Positions 17,987 through 26,100 of a stretch of DNA of 64,000 nt are shown piece by piece. The position numbers were made by a program, and so were the translations under genes. The DNA lies in assembly GCF_000813965.1 (NCBI RefSeq), contig NZ_JWLI01000007.1:355150-419149 (forward strand). Direction: 5' to 3'. Origin of the DNA: Leisingera sp. ANG-M7. GTDB lineage: Bacteria > Pseudomonadota > Alphaproteobacteria > Rhodobacterales > Rhodobacteraceae. Within the stretch, counting starts at the first letter, position 1, and each line of letters begins with the position of its first letter. A model generated the notes under the pieces. The model did not search any database. It was not told the DNA's origin and saw only the letters and a program-made list of their open reading frames with translations.

Positions 17987-18922
17987 ATGTCTCTTTTTCG
18001 CCGTCTCGAAACACTGGGGGAGAAGGATGCACCGACCTCCCTGCAGGGGTTGTACCTGCCCGGCCTACGCTATTCTTTGCGAGTGGTGGATGACGACACT
18101 CTGGAAGTCACCCGCATGGACAATGGGATCATCCGCGCCATCATGTGGGGGATGTTTTGGCTGACGGCGTATTTTGTGGCGCAATCCTGGTGGGAGCAAA
18201 ATCTGCTGTGGGGCAATATTCAGATCTGGCTGAACTCAGAGCAGTATTTTCGAGAACAGTATGATTACTGGGTTGAAACAGGAGGAATGAAAGGCACATC
18301 GTTTTCTGAATTTTACTCTGGTATGATGGAAGGTCATGGCTCCCGCTGGATCGGCGGCCTGATCTTCCTCTCCCTGCCCACATTCTTCTTCTATTGCGCC
18401 TTTATCTGGCCGCGCTACCGGCCGCTGCGGTTCAACCGCAAACACCGCATCGCCTATACTTGGTCCTGGGGCCGTTTTTTCCTGACCAAGATCACCCACG
18501 ACACCCGCGACCTGGACATGGCTCTGCGCGGCACCTCCATCGACCCATTTGAAAACATGCGCAAACCAGAGCTGATGGGCTTTGGCCCGCTGGTGATCCG
18601 CCTGCGCCACCACCGCCGCCAAAGCTGGAAGGAACGCTGGGCGCTTGGCGTCTTCCCGCCCAGCCACGAGGGGCAGAACAGCCAGATCGCCTATGCGATC
18701 AGCGATTTCCTGACCAGCCACAACCGCCCGGACTGGTGCGATGCCTTGGAACAACAGCCGCCCTACAGCTGGTTCGACCGCTTCTTGATGGGCGCCTTCA
18801 ACTTGTCGCTGCTGCCCGCATGGTGGCCGCGGCGCACAGAGCGGCTGATCCAGGCCTTCCTCGACCGCGACGCCGCCGAACGCGACGCCTTGCGCCGCAA
18901 GGCCAACGGAATGGATGAGTAA
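17987..18922 (+). CDS. Putative T6SS immunity membrane protein, copy 2
   Basis: A 311-residue paralogue of the preceding gene with the same two-helix topology and C-terminal domain. The segment 18547-18727 is identical to 17581-17761 in copy 1 apart from isolated bases, including third codon positions, so duplication or gene conversion is recent. The loop between the helices is different (LNSEQYFREQYDYWVETGG, then KGTSFSEFYSGMMEGHGSRW). ATG 17987 overlaps the stop of the effector-tail relic, keeping the TGATG coupling signal. Function inferred from position: protection against the VasX-like effector or against related effectors of sister strains. Confidence 0.68.
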   Translation: MSLFRRLETLGEKDAPTSLQGLYLPGLRYSLRVVDDDTLEVTRMDNGIIRAIMWGMFWLTAYFVAQSWWEQNLLWGNIQIWLNSEQYFREQYDYWVETGGMKGTSFSEFYSGMMEGHGSRWIGGLIFLSLPTFFFYCAFIWPRYRPLRFNRKHRIAYTWSWGRFFLTKITHDTRDLDMALRGTSIDPFENMRKPELMGFGPLVIRLRHHRRQSWKERWALGVFPPSHEGQNSQIAYAISDFLTSHNRPDWCDALEQQPPYSWFDRFLMGAFNLSLLPAWWPRRTERLIQAFLDRDAAERDALRRKANGMDE

Positions 18923-18927
18923 GGGGA

Positions 18928-18954
18928 CCTCACCATCAAAGCCTGGAAACTCTA
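18928..18954 (+). repeat. Relic of effector 3' end before immunity copy 3
   Basis: These 27 bp match effector bases 16993-17019 with a single mismatch and would encode LTIKAWKL plus TAA overlapping the next ATG. The match is closer than that of the first relic, which suggests that copy 3 arose from, or was converted by, the copy next to the effector more recently. Confidence 0.85.
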
Positions 18955-19896
18955 ATGTCACTTTTCCGCCGTCTCGAAACTCTTGGAGAGCAGGACGCTC
19001 CAACCTCCATGCAGGGGCTGTATCTGCCCGGCCTGCGCTATTCTCTGCGCATGGTGGATGAGGACACATTGGAAGTCACCCGCATGGATAACGGCATCAT
19101 CCGCGCCATCATGTGGGGGATGTTCTGGCTGACTGCGTATTTTGTGGTGCAGTCCTGGTGGGAGCAAAATCTGCTGTGGGACAACGTACGGATTTGGCTG
19201 GATTCACAGGAATATTTTCGTGAGCAATATGATCGCTGGGTCTTACGCGATGGCGGCACGCAGATCGTAGGCGAATTTCCGGATTGGTATGTCGGCATGA
19301 TGGAAATGCACGGCAACCGCTGGATCGGCGGCCTGATTTTCCTCTCCCTGCCGGCGTTCTTCTTCTATTGCGCCTTTGTCTGGCCGCGCTACCGGCCGCT
19401 GCGGTTCAACCGCAAGCATGGCATCGCCTATACTTGGTCCTGGGGCCGTTTTTTCCTGACCAAGATCGGTTACAACACCCGCGACCTGGACATGGCCCTG
19501 CGCGGCACCTCCATCGACCCATTTGAAAACATGCGTAACCCGCAACTGATGGGCTTTGGCCCGCTGGTGATCCGCCTGCGCCACCACCGCCGCCAAAGCT
19601 GGAAGGAACGCTGGGCGCTTGGCGTCTTCCCCCCCAGCCACGAGGGCCAGAACAGCCAGATCGCCTATGCGATCAGCGATTTCCTGACCAGCCACAACCG
19701 GCCTGACTGGTGCGATGCTCTGGAACAGCAGCCACCCTACAGCTGGTTCGACCGCTTCCTGATGGGCGCCTTCAACCTGTCTCTGCTGCCCGCCTGGTGG
19801 CCGCGGCGCACAGAGCGGCTGATCCAGGCCTTCCTCGACCGCGACGCCGCCGAACGCGACGCCTTGCGCCGCAAGGCCAACGGAATGGACGGGTGA
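18955..19896 (+). CDS. Putative T6SS immunity membrane protein, copy 3
   Basis: A 313-residue third paralogue. Its first 60 bp are identical to those of copy 1 (MSLFRRLETLGEQDAPTSMQ), and the C-terminal domain is almost the same as in copies 1 and 2, with small changes such as MRNPQLMGF. The extracytoplasmic loop again differs (LDSQEYFREQYDRWVLRDGG, then EFPDWYVGMMEMHGNRW). Helices lie at about 50-70 and 121-143. It ends the payload operon; the sequence after 19900 changes in character and appears decayed. Confidence 0.68.
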   Translation: MSLFRRLETLGEQDAPTSMQGLYLPGLRYSLRMVDEDTLEVTRMDNGIIRAIMWGMFWLTAYFVVQSWWEQNLLWDNVRIWLDSQEYFREQYDRWVLRDGGTQIVGEFPDWYVGMMEMHGNRWIGGLIFLSLPAFFFYCAFVWPRYRPLRFNRKHGIAYTWSWGRFFLTKIGYNTRDLDMALRGTSIDPFENMRNPQLMGFGPLVIRLRHHRRQSWKERWALGVFPPSHEGQNSQIAYAISDFLTSHNRPDWCDALEQQPPYSWFDRFLMGAFNLSLLPAWWPRRTERLIQAFLDRDAAERDALRRKANGMDG

Positions 19897-20142
19897 GGGG
19901 GCGATGGAGCAGAAACCTTCTTATGTTTCGTCACGACCTTGTCCACATATAAGTCGAGTAGCGATACCATGGTCCGGAGAAGCACATACAGATACTCAAC
20001 TTTTTCGATAGGATTACCCCCGTGTCGCCCCCCCCAAGAACTTTGCAGTGCTAGGCGAGCTGCAGTTCGAGCCAAAGTTCCACTGCCCCAAGGGTGATCA
20101 CGACCGCGGAGGCACTGTTCCCTCGCCTCACAATCAGGGGCA

Positions 20143-20463
20143 TCAAAGGCCTTCAACCTGAATTCCGTTTTCCGCCAACCAAGTCTTTCGCCAGCGCCAA
20201 TCTGGCAGATGTTGTTCCACTTTTATCCAGAAATTTGCTGAATGGTCTGGGTGATGAGCATGTGCCAATTCATGCACCACAACGTATTGGGCAATTCTTG
20301 GAGGGAGAAGGATTGCCTTCCAGTGAAAGGAAACACGACCGTCCGTACCGAAAGACCCCCATCTGAAACCAAGATCTTGGACTTTGACCTCCTTCACGGT
20401 CACACCAATGCGATTGGAAAGCTCTGCAACCTGCTTCTCGAACCACTGTTGGGCTCGTCGCGT
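20143..20463 (-). pseudogene. YgjP-like (DUF45) metallopeptidase, 5'-truncated or frameshifted
   Basis: The frame from the stop at 20463 down to 20143 encodes the C-terminal part of a YgjP/DUF45 zinc peptidase: WFEKQVAEL, VQDLGFRWGSFGTDGRVSFHWK, then YVVVHELAHAHHPDHSANFW with the HExxH zinc motif and the distal His. GTG 20403 is the best internal start but cuts into the fold. Intact members have a further 100 or so residues upstream. In this DNA the upstream part is interrupted by a stop at 20461-20463, and no in-frame N-terminal half is seen. Such genes often neighbour type I restriction loci, none of which is visible here. Most likely a non-functional remnant. Confidence 0.6.
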
Positions 20464-20793
20464 TTACCATGAGGCAAAAACGTCCCGCCCCCGGTGGATA
20501 GAGCTTCGCCGTAGGCAGAAACGGCCGTTCTTCAGGGAGAGGTCTACTAGGTTGTGTTGACAAAAGGGATTCACAGGCAGCACTGAACGTGATTCAAGCT
20601 GGTATCTGCGATGGAGACCAGCTTGGCACGAGAACTAGACGGATAACCTTTCTCAAATCCTTTCCTGATACAGCCCATGTAGCCACTTTTCAAAATTTTG
20701 AAAGTGGGAGCTGACATTTGAGGACAGCCTTGGACAACGAGTTGTTTTGGAGGTCTCTACCGCCGGTAAACACCCGCTTTACACAACCACAAT
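20464..20793. other. Decayed intergenic stretch
   Basis: About 330 bp without a supportable gene. It probably contains scrambled 5' sequence of the metallopeptidase remnant (to about 20560). The part 20550-20640 (starting GTTGTGTTGACAAAAGGG) reminds me of the outer end of an IS5-type element, but I cannot show terminal repeats or a transposase. Composition is lower in GC than the flanking core genes. Confidence 0.3.
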
Positions 20794-21909
20794 CTAGTGA
20801 TGAGTTGCCCGGTTCTCTAGAGCCACAGCTCGGTGCAACATGCGGATGACATTGCGAAGGCTCAATGAATGCCCTCGTTCATCCATAGAATGTTCGATTA
20901 CCCGCTCAATTGCGTCTACAGAAGCCTCTGACAACTCCATTCGGGCAGCTTGGCTGCGAGCAAATCCTCTTAGCTGCTTACAAGTGAGTGTTTGCAACTC
21001 GATAACGGTACATCGGTTGATCAAAGGCTCTGGCGCACGAGAAACATCATTCGCAGTCAGAATCCATGAAATGTGAGACATGTCGAATTTGGTCCGGTAG
21101 CACGGGCATTCCCAAGCAACGGCCGTTGCGGGTTCCAGAAAGCTTAGCAAGGTACCCGAAAGGGCATGACGGGCACCCCTATCTGAAGTACCTGATTGAG
21201 CTTTACAGATTTCATCGACGACAATCAGAGGATTGCCAACACGGTGCTGGAGGATGGTTTCAAGCGGTCTTCCGGGCTGTGCTGAAGACCAGCCCCTTTC
21301 CGTTCCTGCGACACTAAAGCCAACGCCTCCTAAACTGGCATCGATCTCGCATCTCGGAATTTCGAGTAGTTCGGCTAGACGTCTAGCCCACACCGACTTA
21401 CCAATTCCAGGTGGTCCACTCAGCAAAAGAGGCGGCAATCGGATTGTCTCTTTGGCACTGGAACTTTGCCGCAATGCATTCCAAACCTCATTGGTTGCAG
21501 CTGCCATCCATGGCATCTCTTCATGTAGGGCCGACACAGTTTCGTCCACCCAATGCTCATCTCTCGGCTCGACCAGGCGAACCTCATTCATAAGCGGGCG
21601 CAGTCGCTGGATTTCCTCTTCCGACAGATGCCCAAGGCCGGAGGCTTCGGTTCTAAGTTGCAGGATCCTCTGAACCCGTTTCTTGATACGCCGCTTGTCG
21701 TCCCAGGTTAGCGCGACCCCATCGGACAGCTCGGTGGCAATTTTTTCGAAATCATCTCCACCAAGATCGACCGCGTGCTCATCATCACCGATCAGTTCCT
21801 TGGCAAGCCGGGTCTTGCGCAGGTTTTTCAGGTATTCAGTCAGCCGGCGCGTGAGAGCATCTTTCTCAAAATTGGGGTCAGCAGCGAGCAGGAGTTTGAT
21901 AGTCTTCAC
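20794..21909 (-). CDS. Lon-like AAA+ ATPase without protease domain
   Basis: A 371-residue AAA+ ATPase. GTG 21909 is preferred because GAGGAAA lies 6-8 bases upstream; TTG 21939 would add ten residues without a ribosome site. The N-terminal 130 residues are helical and charged. The ATPase core follows with Walker A SGPPGIGKSVWARRL, Walker B NPLIVVDEICKA, a sensor-1 region SWILTANDVSRAPEPLINR with the arginine finger, and a small helical lid. This is the Lon/FtsH-like AAA arrangement, but the protein stops before any serine-protease domain. It stands alone between the metallopeptidase remnant and nrdJ. Partner and role unknown; a remodelling ATPase of an accessory or defence system is possible. 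Confidence 0.7.
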   Translation of the reverse strand: MKTIKLLLAADPNFEKDALTRRLTEYLKNLRKTRLAKELIGDDEHAVDLGGDDFEKIATELSDGVALTWDDKRRIKKRVQRILQLRTEASGLGHLSEEEIQRLRPLMNEVRLVEPRDEHWVDETVSALHEEMPWMAAATNEVWNALRQSSSAKETIRLPPLLLSGPPGIGKSVWARRLAELLEIPRCEIDASLGGVGFSVAGTERGWSSAQPGRPLETILQHRVGNPLIVVDEICKAQSGTSDRGARHALSGTLLSFLEPATAVAWECPCYRTKFDMSHISWILTANDVSRAPEPLINRCTVIELQTLTCKQLRGFARSQAARMELSEASVDAIERVIEHSMDERGHSLSLRNVIRMLHRAVALENRATHH

Positions 21910-22110
21910 AGCAGTTTCCTCATCTATCCAGTGAGACAAACCGACCGAAATTTGTGCGTGAAAGAGGTGCAGAAGCAGCCAACGGTCGGCCCGAAGAGGG
22001 GCGGATCAGAAGAACCGTATGAGAAAGTTTTGCTGCATTGAGGTCATAGAATGAAACAGCACGAAAAGAATAAACGCGTCAATACCCTCGCGCCACAGGC
22101 TGAGAAGACG

Positions 22111-22142
22111 GAAAGCGCCTGAAGGAAACTTCAGACGCTTTC
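22111..22142 (-). terminator. Rho-independent terminator of nrdJ
   Basis: A hairpin with arms GAAAGCG-C-CTGAAG and CTTCAG-A-CGCTTTC around a GAAA loop. Read on the minus strand it follows the nrdJ stop by about 120 bp and is trailed by a T-rich tract. The gap 21910-22263 otherwise shows no gene. Confidence 0.6.
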
Positions 22143-22263
22143 CCAACGCTATGAAAACAAGGTCTATTCGAACCTTGGGCGGCAATGACCTTGTTTTTGG
22201 GCGAAAAAATCGCCGATTTGGGTCTCAATTGCTTGGTGCATCAAACAACGTGGGCCAACCGGC

Positions 22264-24549
22264 TCAGCCGCACTTCGAATGGCCGCAGCTGCGGCAGGTC
22301 ATGCAGCCTTCGACCATTTGCATGTCAAACTGGCCACAGCTGGGGCAGGCCTTGCCGCGCGGGGCGTTCAGGTTCACCACTTGCGCCTGCGGGTCGGATT
22401 TCAACCCCATGCCCTCGCCTTCAAGGAAGCCGGTCTTGACCATGTGGGTCTCGATCACACCTCCGATGGCTGCCAGAATTGAGGGGATGTACTTGCCCTG
22501 CACCCAGGCGCCGCCGCGCGGGTCGAACACTGCTTTCAGCTCCTCAACCACAAAGGACACGTCGCCGCCGCGGCGGAACACGGCAGAGATCATTCGGGTC
22601 AGCGCCAGCGTCCAGGCGTAATGCTCCATGTTCTTTGAGTTGATGAACACTTCGAACGGGCGGCGGTGGCCGTTGATGATGATGTCGTTGATGGTGAGGT
22701 AGATCGCGTGCTCGCTGTCTGGCCACTTCAGCTTGTAAGTATGGCCTTCCAGCGACTGCGGGCGGTCCAGCGGTTCGGACATGTAGACCACTTCGGCGCT
22801 GTCGCTTTCGTGCGGTGCCTGCGCGGTTTCGCCCGGCGCGGTGTCGGCGCTTTCGCTGACCGACAGTACCGAGCCGGTCACATCGTTCGGACGGTATGTG
22901 GTGCAGCCCTTGCAGCCTTGGTCCCAAGCCTGCATGTAAACGTCCTTGAAGTCATCAAAGGAGATATCTTCCGGGCAATTGATGGTCTTGGAGATCGAAG
23001 AGTCGATCCACTTCTGCGCCGCCGCCTGCATTTTCACATGGGCCGCAGGGCTCAATGTCTGGGCGTTCACGAAATAGTCCGGCAGCTTGGCGTCCGCGCC
23101 AAACTTCTCACGGTACATCTGCACTGCGTAGTCGACCACTTCCTCTTCGGTGCGCGAGCCGTCCTTCTGCAGCACCTTTCGGGTATAGGCATAGGCAAAC
23201 ACCGGCTCAATGCCTGAGGACACGTTGCCTGCATAAAGCGAGATGGTGCCGGTCGGCGCGATCGAGGTCAGCAGCGCATTGCGGATGCCATGCTCGCGGA
23301 TCGCGTCGCGCACGTCCTCGTCCATGTTCAGCATATTGCCGGATTTCAGGTACGCCTCAGCGTCAAACAGCGGGAAGGCGCCCTTTTCCTTGGCCAGGTC
23401 CACCGACGCCAGATAGGCGGCGCGGGCAATCGCGTGCAGCCATTCGTCGGTTTGACGCGCCGCCTCGTCGGAGCCGTATTCCAGTCCCAGCATCAGCAGC
23501 GCATCAGCCAGGCCGGTGACGCCCAGGCCGATCCGGCGCTTGTTCTTCGCTTCCTGCGCCTGCGCCTCCAGCGGGAACTTGGAGACGTCCACCACATTGT
23601 CCATCATCCGGACTGCGGTGGCGACCAGCTCCTGCATTGCGGCCTGATCCAGCTGCGCGTCACCCTCGAACGGGTTGGACACCAGCCGCGCCATGTTGAT
23701 CGAGCCCAGCAGGCAGGCGCCATAGGGCGGCAGCGGCTGCTCGCCGCAAGGGTTGGTGGCGCAGATGTTCTCGATGTAGTTGAGGTTGTTGGCCTTGTTG
23801 ATGCGGTCGATGAAGATCACGCCCGGCTCGGCATAGTCATAGGTCGCCTGCATGATCTTGTTCCACAGGTCGCGCGCCTCAACGGTGTGATAGACCTTGC
23901 CGTCGAACTGCAGTTCCCAGGAGCCGTCGGATTTCACCGCATCCATAAAGTCATCGGTAACCAAGACCGACATGTTGAACATGCGCAGGCGGGCAGAGTC
24001 GGATTTTGCGGTGATGAACTGCTCGATATCCGGGTGGTCGCAGCGCATGGTCGCCATCATCGCCCCACGGCGGGAACCGGCGGACATGATGGTGCGGCAC
24101 ATCGCGTCCCACACATCCATGAACGACAGCGGACCGGAAGCATCTGCCGCCACGCCCTTCACGTCGGCGCCGCGCGGCCGGATGGTGGAGAAATCATAGC
24201 CGATGCCGCCGCCTTGCTGCATAGTCAGCGCCGCTTCTTTCAGCATGTCGAAAATCCCCGACATGCTGTCCGGCACTGTGCCCATCACAAAGCAGTTGAA
24301 CAGGGTCACCTGGCGCGCGGTGCCGGCGCCTGCAGTGATCCGGCCCGCGGGCAGGTATTTGAAATCCTCCAGCGCGCCAAAGAACTTCTCTTCCCACACG
24401 TCCGGTTTCTTTTCCGCCCGCGCCAGGTCGCGCGCGATGCGCCGCCATGTATCTTCGACGGTCACGTCGATCGGCGCGCCATCGGCCTGCTTGAAACGGT
24501 ATTTCATATCCCAGATCTGCTCGGCGATGGGGGCGGCAAAGCGGCTCAT
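22264..24549 (-). CDS. nrdJ: Adenosylcobalamin-dependent ribonucleotide reductase (class II)
   Basis: A 761-residue B12-dependent ribonucleotide reductase that makes deoxyribonucleotides without oxygen or a separate radical subunit. Visible features are the substrate-site start LFNCFVMGTVPDSMSGIF, GGGIGYDFSTIRPRG, the active-site loop NPCGEQPLPPYGACLLGSIN, SIAPTGTISLYAG, and GCKGCTTYRPND. A C-terminal zinc ribbon (ACPSCGQFDMQ, CMTCRSCGHSKCG) carries the redox cysteines. ATG 24549 gives MSRFAAPIAEQIWDMKY, the common start in Rhodobacteraceae. It is transcribed alone, divergently from the DUF1489 gene, with a possible NrdR box between them and a terminator downstream. Confidence 0.95.
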   Translation of the reverse strand: MSRFAAPIAEQIWDMKYRFKQADGAPIDVTVEDTWRRIARDLARAEKKPDVWEEKFFGALEDFKYLPAGRITAGAGTARQVTLFNCFVMGTVPDSMSGIFDMLKEAALTMQQGGGIGYDFSTIRPRGADVKGVAADASGPLSFMDVWDAMCRTIMSAGSRRGAMMATMRCDHPDIEQFITAKSDSARLRMFNMSVLVTDDFMDAVKSDGSWELQFDGKVYHTVEARDLWNKIMQATYDYAEPGVIFIDRINKANNLNYIENICATNPCGEQPLPPYGACLLGSINMARLVSNPFEGDAQLDQAAMQELVATAVRMMDNVVDVSKFPLEAQAQEAKNKRRIGLGVTGLADALLMLGLEYGSDEAARQTDEWLHAIARAAYLASVDLAKEKGAFPLFDAEAYLKSGNMLNMDEDVRDAIREHGIRNALLTSIAPTGTISLYAGNVSSGIEPVFAYAYTRKVLQKDGSRTEEEVVDYAVQMYREKFGADAKLPDYFVNAQTLSPAAHVKMQAAAQKWIDSSISKTINCPEDISFDDFKDVYMQAWDQGCKGCTTYRPNDVTGSVLSVSESADTAPGETAQAPHESDSAEVVYMSEPLDRPQSLEGHTYKLKWPDSEHAIYLTINDIIINGHRRPFEVFINSKNMEHYAWTLALTRMISAVFRRGGDVSFVVEELKAVFDPRGGAWVQGKYIPSILAAIGGVIETHMVKTGFLEGEGMGLKSDPQAQVVNLNAPRGKACPSCGQFDMQMVEGCMTCRSCGHSKCG

Positions 24550-24698
24550 GTGTCGGTCCTTCGGCTCGTTCGGGCTTCATGAAAACGGCTCCGCTGCGGC
24601 AGCTCTTTCCGGGCACCGTGGCGAATCCATTTTTTGTTAAGGCTTACTTGCAGCAATAGCGTGGAGAAACACAATACCTTGAAGTCAGTGATCCGTAA

Positions 24699-24714
24699 AC
24701 TACTATATACTGTC
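24699..24714. promoter_or_regulatory. Possible NrdR-box upstream of nrdJ
   Basis: The sequence ACTACTATATACTGTC resembles the NrdR consensus acaCwATATAwtGtgt, with the central CTATATA core kept. It lies 150 bp before nrdJ and 30 bp before the divergent DUF1489 gene. NrdR boxes usually occur in pairs about 31 bp apart; I see no clear second box, which weakens the case. Confidence 0.35.
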
Positions 24715-24743
24715 AAAGCTCTGGACGACTCTGTGGGGAACCT

Positions 24744-25175
24744 GTGGATAAGCGCGTGAATCTTTTGAAGCTTTCGGTCGGCACTGAAAGCGTCGACAGC
24801 CTGATGGCCTGGCAGGAGATGCGCCGCGCGGAACTGCCGGAGGGCCTGCCGCGCCACGTCACCCGCATGTGGCCCAAGCGCGAGGCGGAGATTTTGAACG
24901 GCGGTTCTATCTACTGGGTGATCAAGGGGCTGATCCAGTGCCGCCAGCGCATCCTGCGGCTGGATGAAGTCACCGGCGAAGACGGCATCCGCCGCTGCGC
25001 CATCATTCTGGACCCTGAACTGCACCGCACCCACACAGCACCGAAACGCCCGTTTCAGGGCTGGCGCTACCTGAAAACTGAAGACTCCCCTGCCGACCTG
25101 CCCGCAGGTAAAAAACAGGAGGAGCCTCTGCCGCTGGAACTTTCCCAGGCACTGGCGGAAATCGGGGTTATCTGA
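24744..25175 (+). CDS. DUF1489 family protein
   Basis: A 143-residue protein of the alphaproteobacterial DUF1489 family, recognised by LLKLSVGTESVDSLMAWQ, GSIYWVIKGLIQCRQRIL and the late FQGWRYL motif. The GTG at 24744 has GGGGAA at suitable distance; GTG 24756 (giving MNLLKLSVG) is equally common for this family. It is a soluble protein of unknown function. It is divergent from nrdJ and followed by an unlinked operon on the opposite strand. Confidence 0.85.
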   Translation: MDKRVNLLKLSVGTESVDSLMAWQEMRRAELPEGLPRHVTRMWPKREAEILNGGSIYWVIKGLIQCRQRILRLDEVTGEDGIRRCAIILDPELHRTHTAPKRPFQGWRYLKTEDSPADLPAGKKQEEPLPLELSQALAEIGVI

Positions 25176-25373
25176 GGCTATCCGCTCCCCCCGCGGCAGC
25201 CTCGCCAGCGCCGGGCGTCAGCCCGGCGCACGGCCCTACTGGGGCGGAAGCAACTCTTGATGCTTCAAGCTCCGAGCGGGAGCACCCCAGCGGACAGCAT
25301 ACATCCGGAACAAACAAAAGCGCTCCCGCCCCCCTTTGCAGGCATCACTGATGCCTTGAAGGCGTTGGGCCAA

Positions 25374-25393
25374 GCCCGCGCAGACGCGCGGGC
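25374..25393 (-). terminator. Hairpin downstream of hisG
   Basis: Perfect inverted repeat GCCCGCGC-AGAC-GCGCGGGC, 9 bp after the hisG stop on the minus strand. It lacks a clear T-run, so it may stall polymerase or protect the 3' end rather than act as a classical terminator. A second perfect palindrome, GCGCCGGGC-GTCA-GCCCGGCGC, lies at 25208-25229. Confidence 0.4.
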
Positions 25394-25401
25394 AGCAGCG
25401 C

Positions 25402-26100
25402 TTACTTGCGGTGTTCCAGCAGGTCCAGCAGCGTGTTCAGCGCAGCCTTCTCATCAGGCCCGTATTTCGCTACCCGGCTGCGCCAGAGCGTCGCCTGCGA
25501 CTTCAGCACGAGACCGTCGTTCAGAAGCTTCAGGTGATTGGCTCGCAGCGTTTCGCCGGTGGAGGTGATGTCGGCCACCATCTCGGCGGTCTCGTTCTTC
25601 ACCGTGCCTTCGGTCGCGCCCTGGCTGTCGACCAGCTGGTAATCCGCCACTCCGGCATCGGTCAGGAACTCCCGCACCAGCCGGTGGTATTTGGTGGCGA
25701 TCCGCAGCCGGTGGCCATGCGCCGCGCGGAACGCCGATGCGGCAGCGTCCAGATCATCCAGGGTGTCCACGTCGATCCAGAACTGCGGCACGGCCAGGAT
25801 CAGATCGGCATGGCCGAAGCCCATTTCCGCCAACTCCTCCACCTGCTGCTCGAACCGCGGCAGCTTCTCCTGCACCAGATCGGTGCCGGTCACACCCAGG
25901 TGAATGCGCCCCGCAGCCAGTTCGCGCGGGACCTCTCCCGCCGACAGCAGAACCAGCTCCATATTCGACACACCTTCGACCGCGCCCGCGTATTCTCGGT
26001 CCGACCCGGTACGCGACAGCGTCACGCCGCGTTTGGCAAACCAGTCAAAGGTCTTTTCCATCAGCCGCCCCTTGGACGGCACACCCAGCTTCAGGGTCAT
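25402..26100 (-). CDS. hisG: ATP phosphoribosyltransferase, catalytic subunit (short form)
   Basis: A 232-residue enzyme for the first step of histidine synthesis, joining ATP and PRPP. The length is that of the short HisG form, which lacks the C-terminal regulatory domain and needs HisZ. Motifs include KLGVPSKGRLMEKTF at the start, AAGRIHLGVTGTDLVQE, and DSQGATEGTVKNETAEMVADITSTGETL, the PRPP-binding segment. Its start overlaps the hisZ stop by 4 bp, so the two subunits are translationally coupled, third in the hisS-hisZ-hisG operon. Confidence 0.95.
   Translation of the reverse strand: MTLKLGVPSKGRLMEKTFDWFAKRGVTLSRTGSDREYAGAVEGVSNMELVLLSAGEVPRELAAGRIHLGVTGTDLVQEKLPRFEQQVEELAEMGFGHADLILAVPQFWIDVDTLDDLDAAASAFRAAHGHRLRIATKYHRLVREFLTDAGVADYQLVDSQGATEGTVKNETAEMVADITSTGETLRANHLKLLNDGLVLKSQATLWRSRVAKYGPDEKAALNTLLDLLEHRK

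Noticed and set aside
20550..20790. Possible end of an IS5-type insertion sequence
   Set aside because: The resemblance is from memory only. I could not find terminal inverted repeats, target-site duplication or a transposase fragment.
23290..24582. A 430-codon open frame on the plus strand
   Set aside because: Antisense to nrdJ and without domain features.
25208..25229. Perfect palindrome GCGCCGGGC-GTCA-GCCCGGCGC as a terminator of the DUF1489 gene
   Set aside because: No T-run follows on either strand, and it lies only 33 bp after the stop; it may be a REP-like element, so I did not call a terminator.
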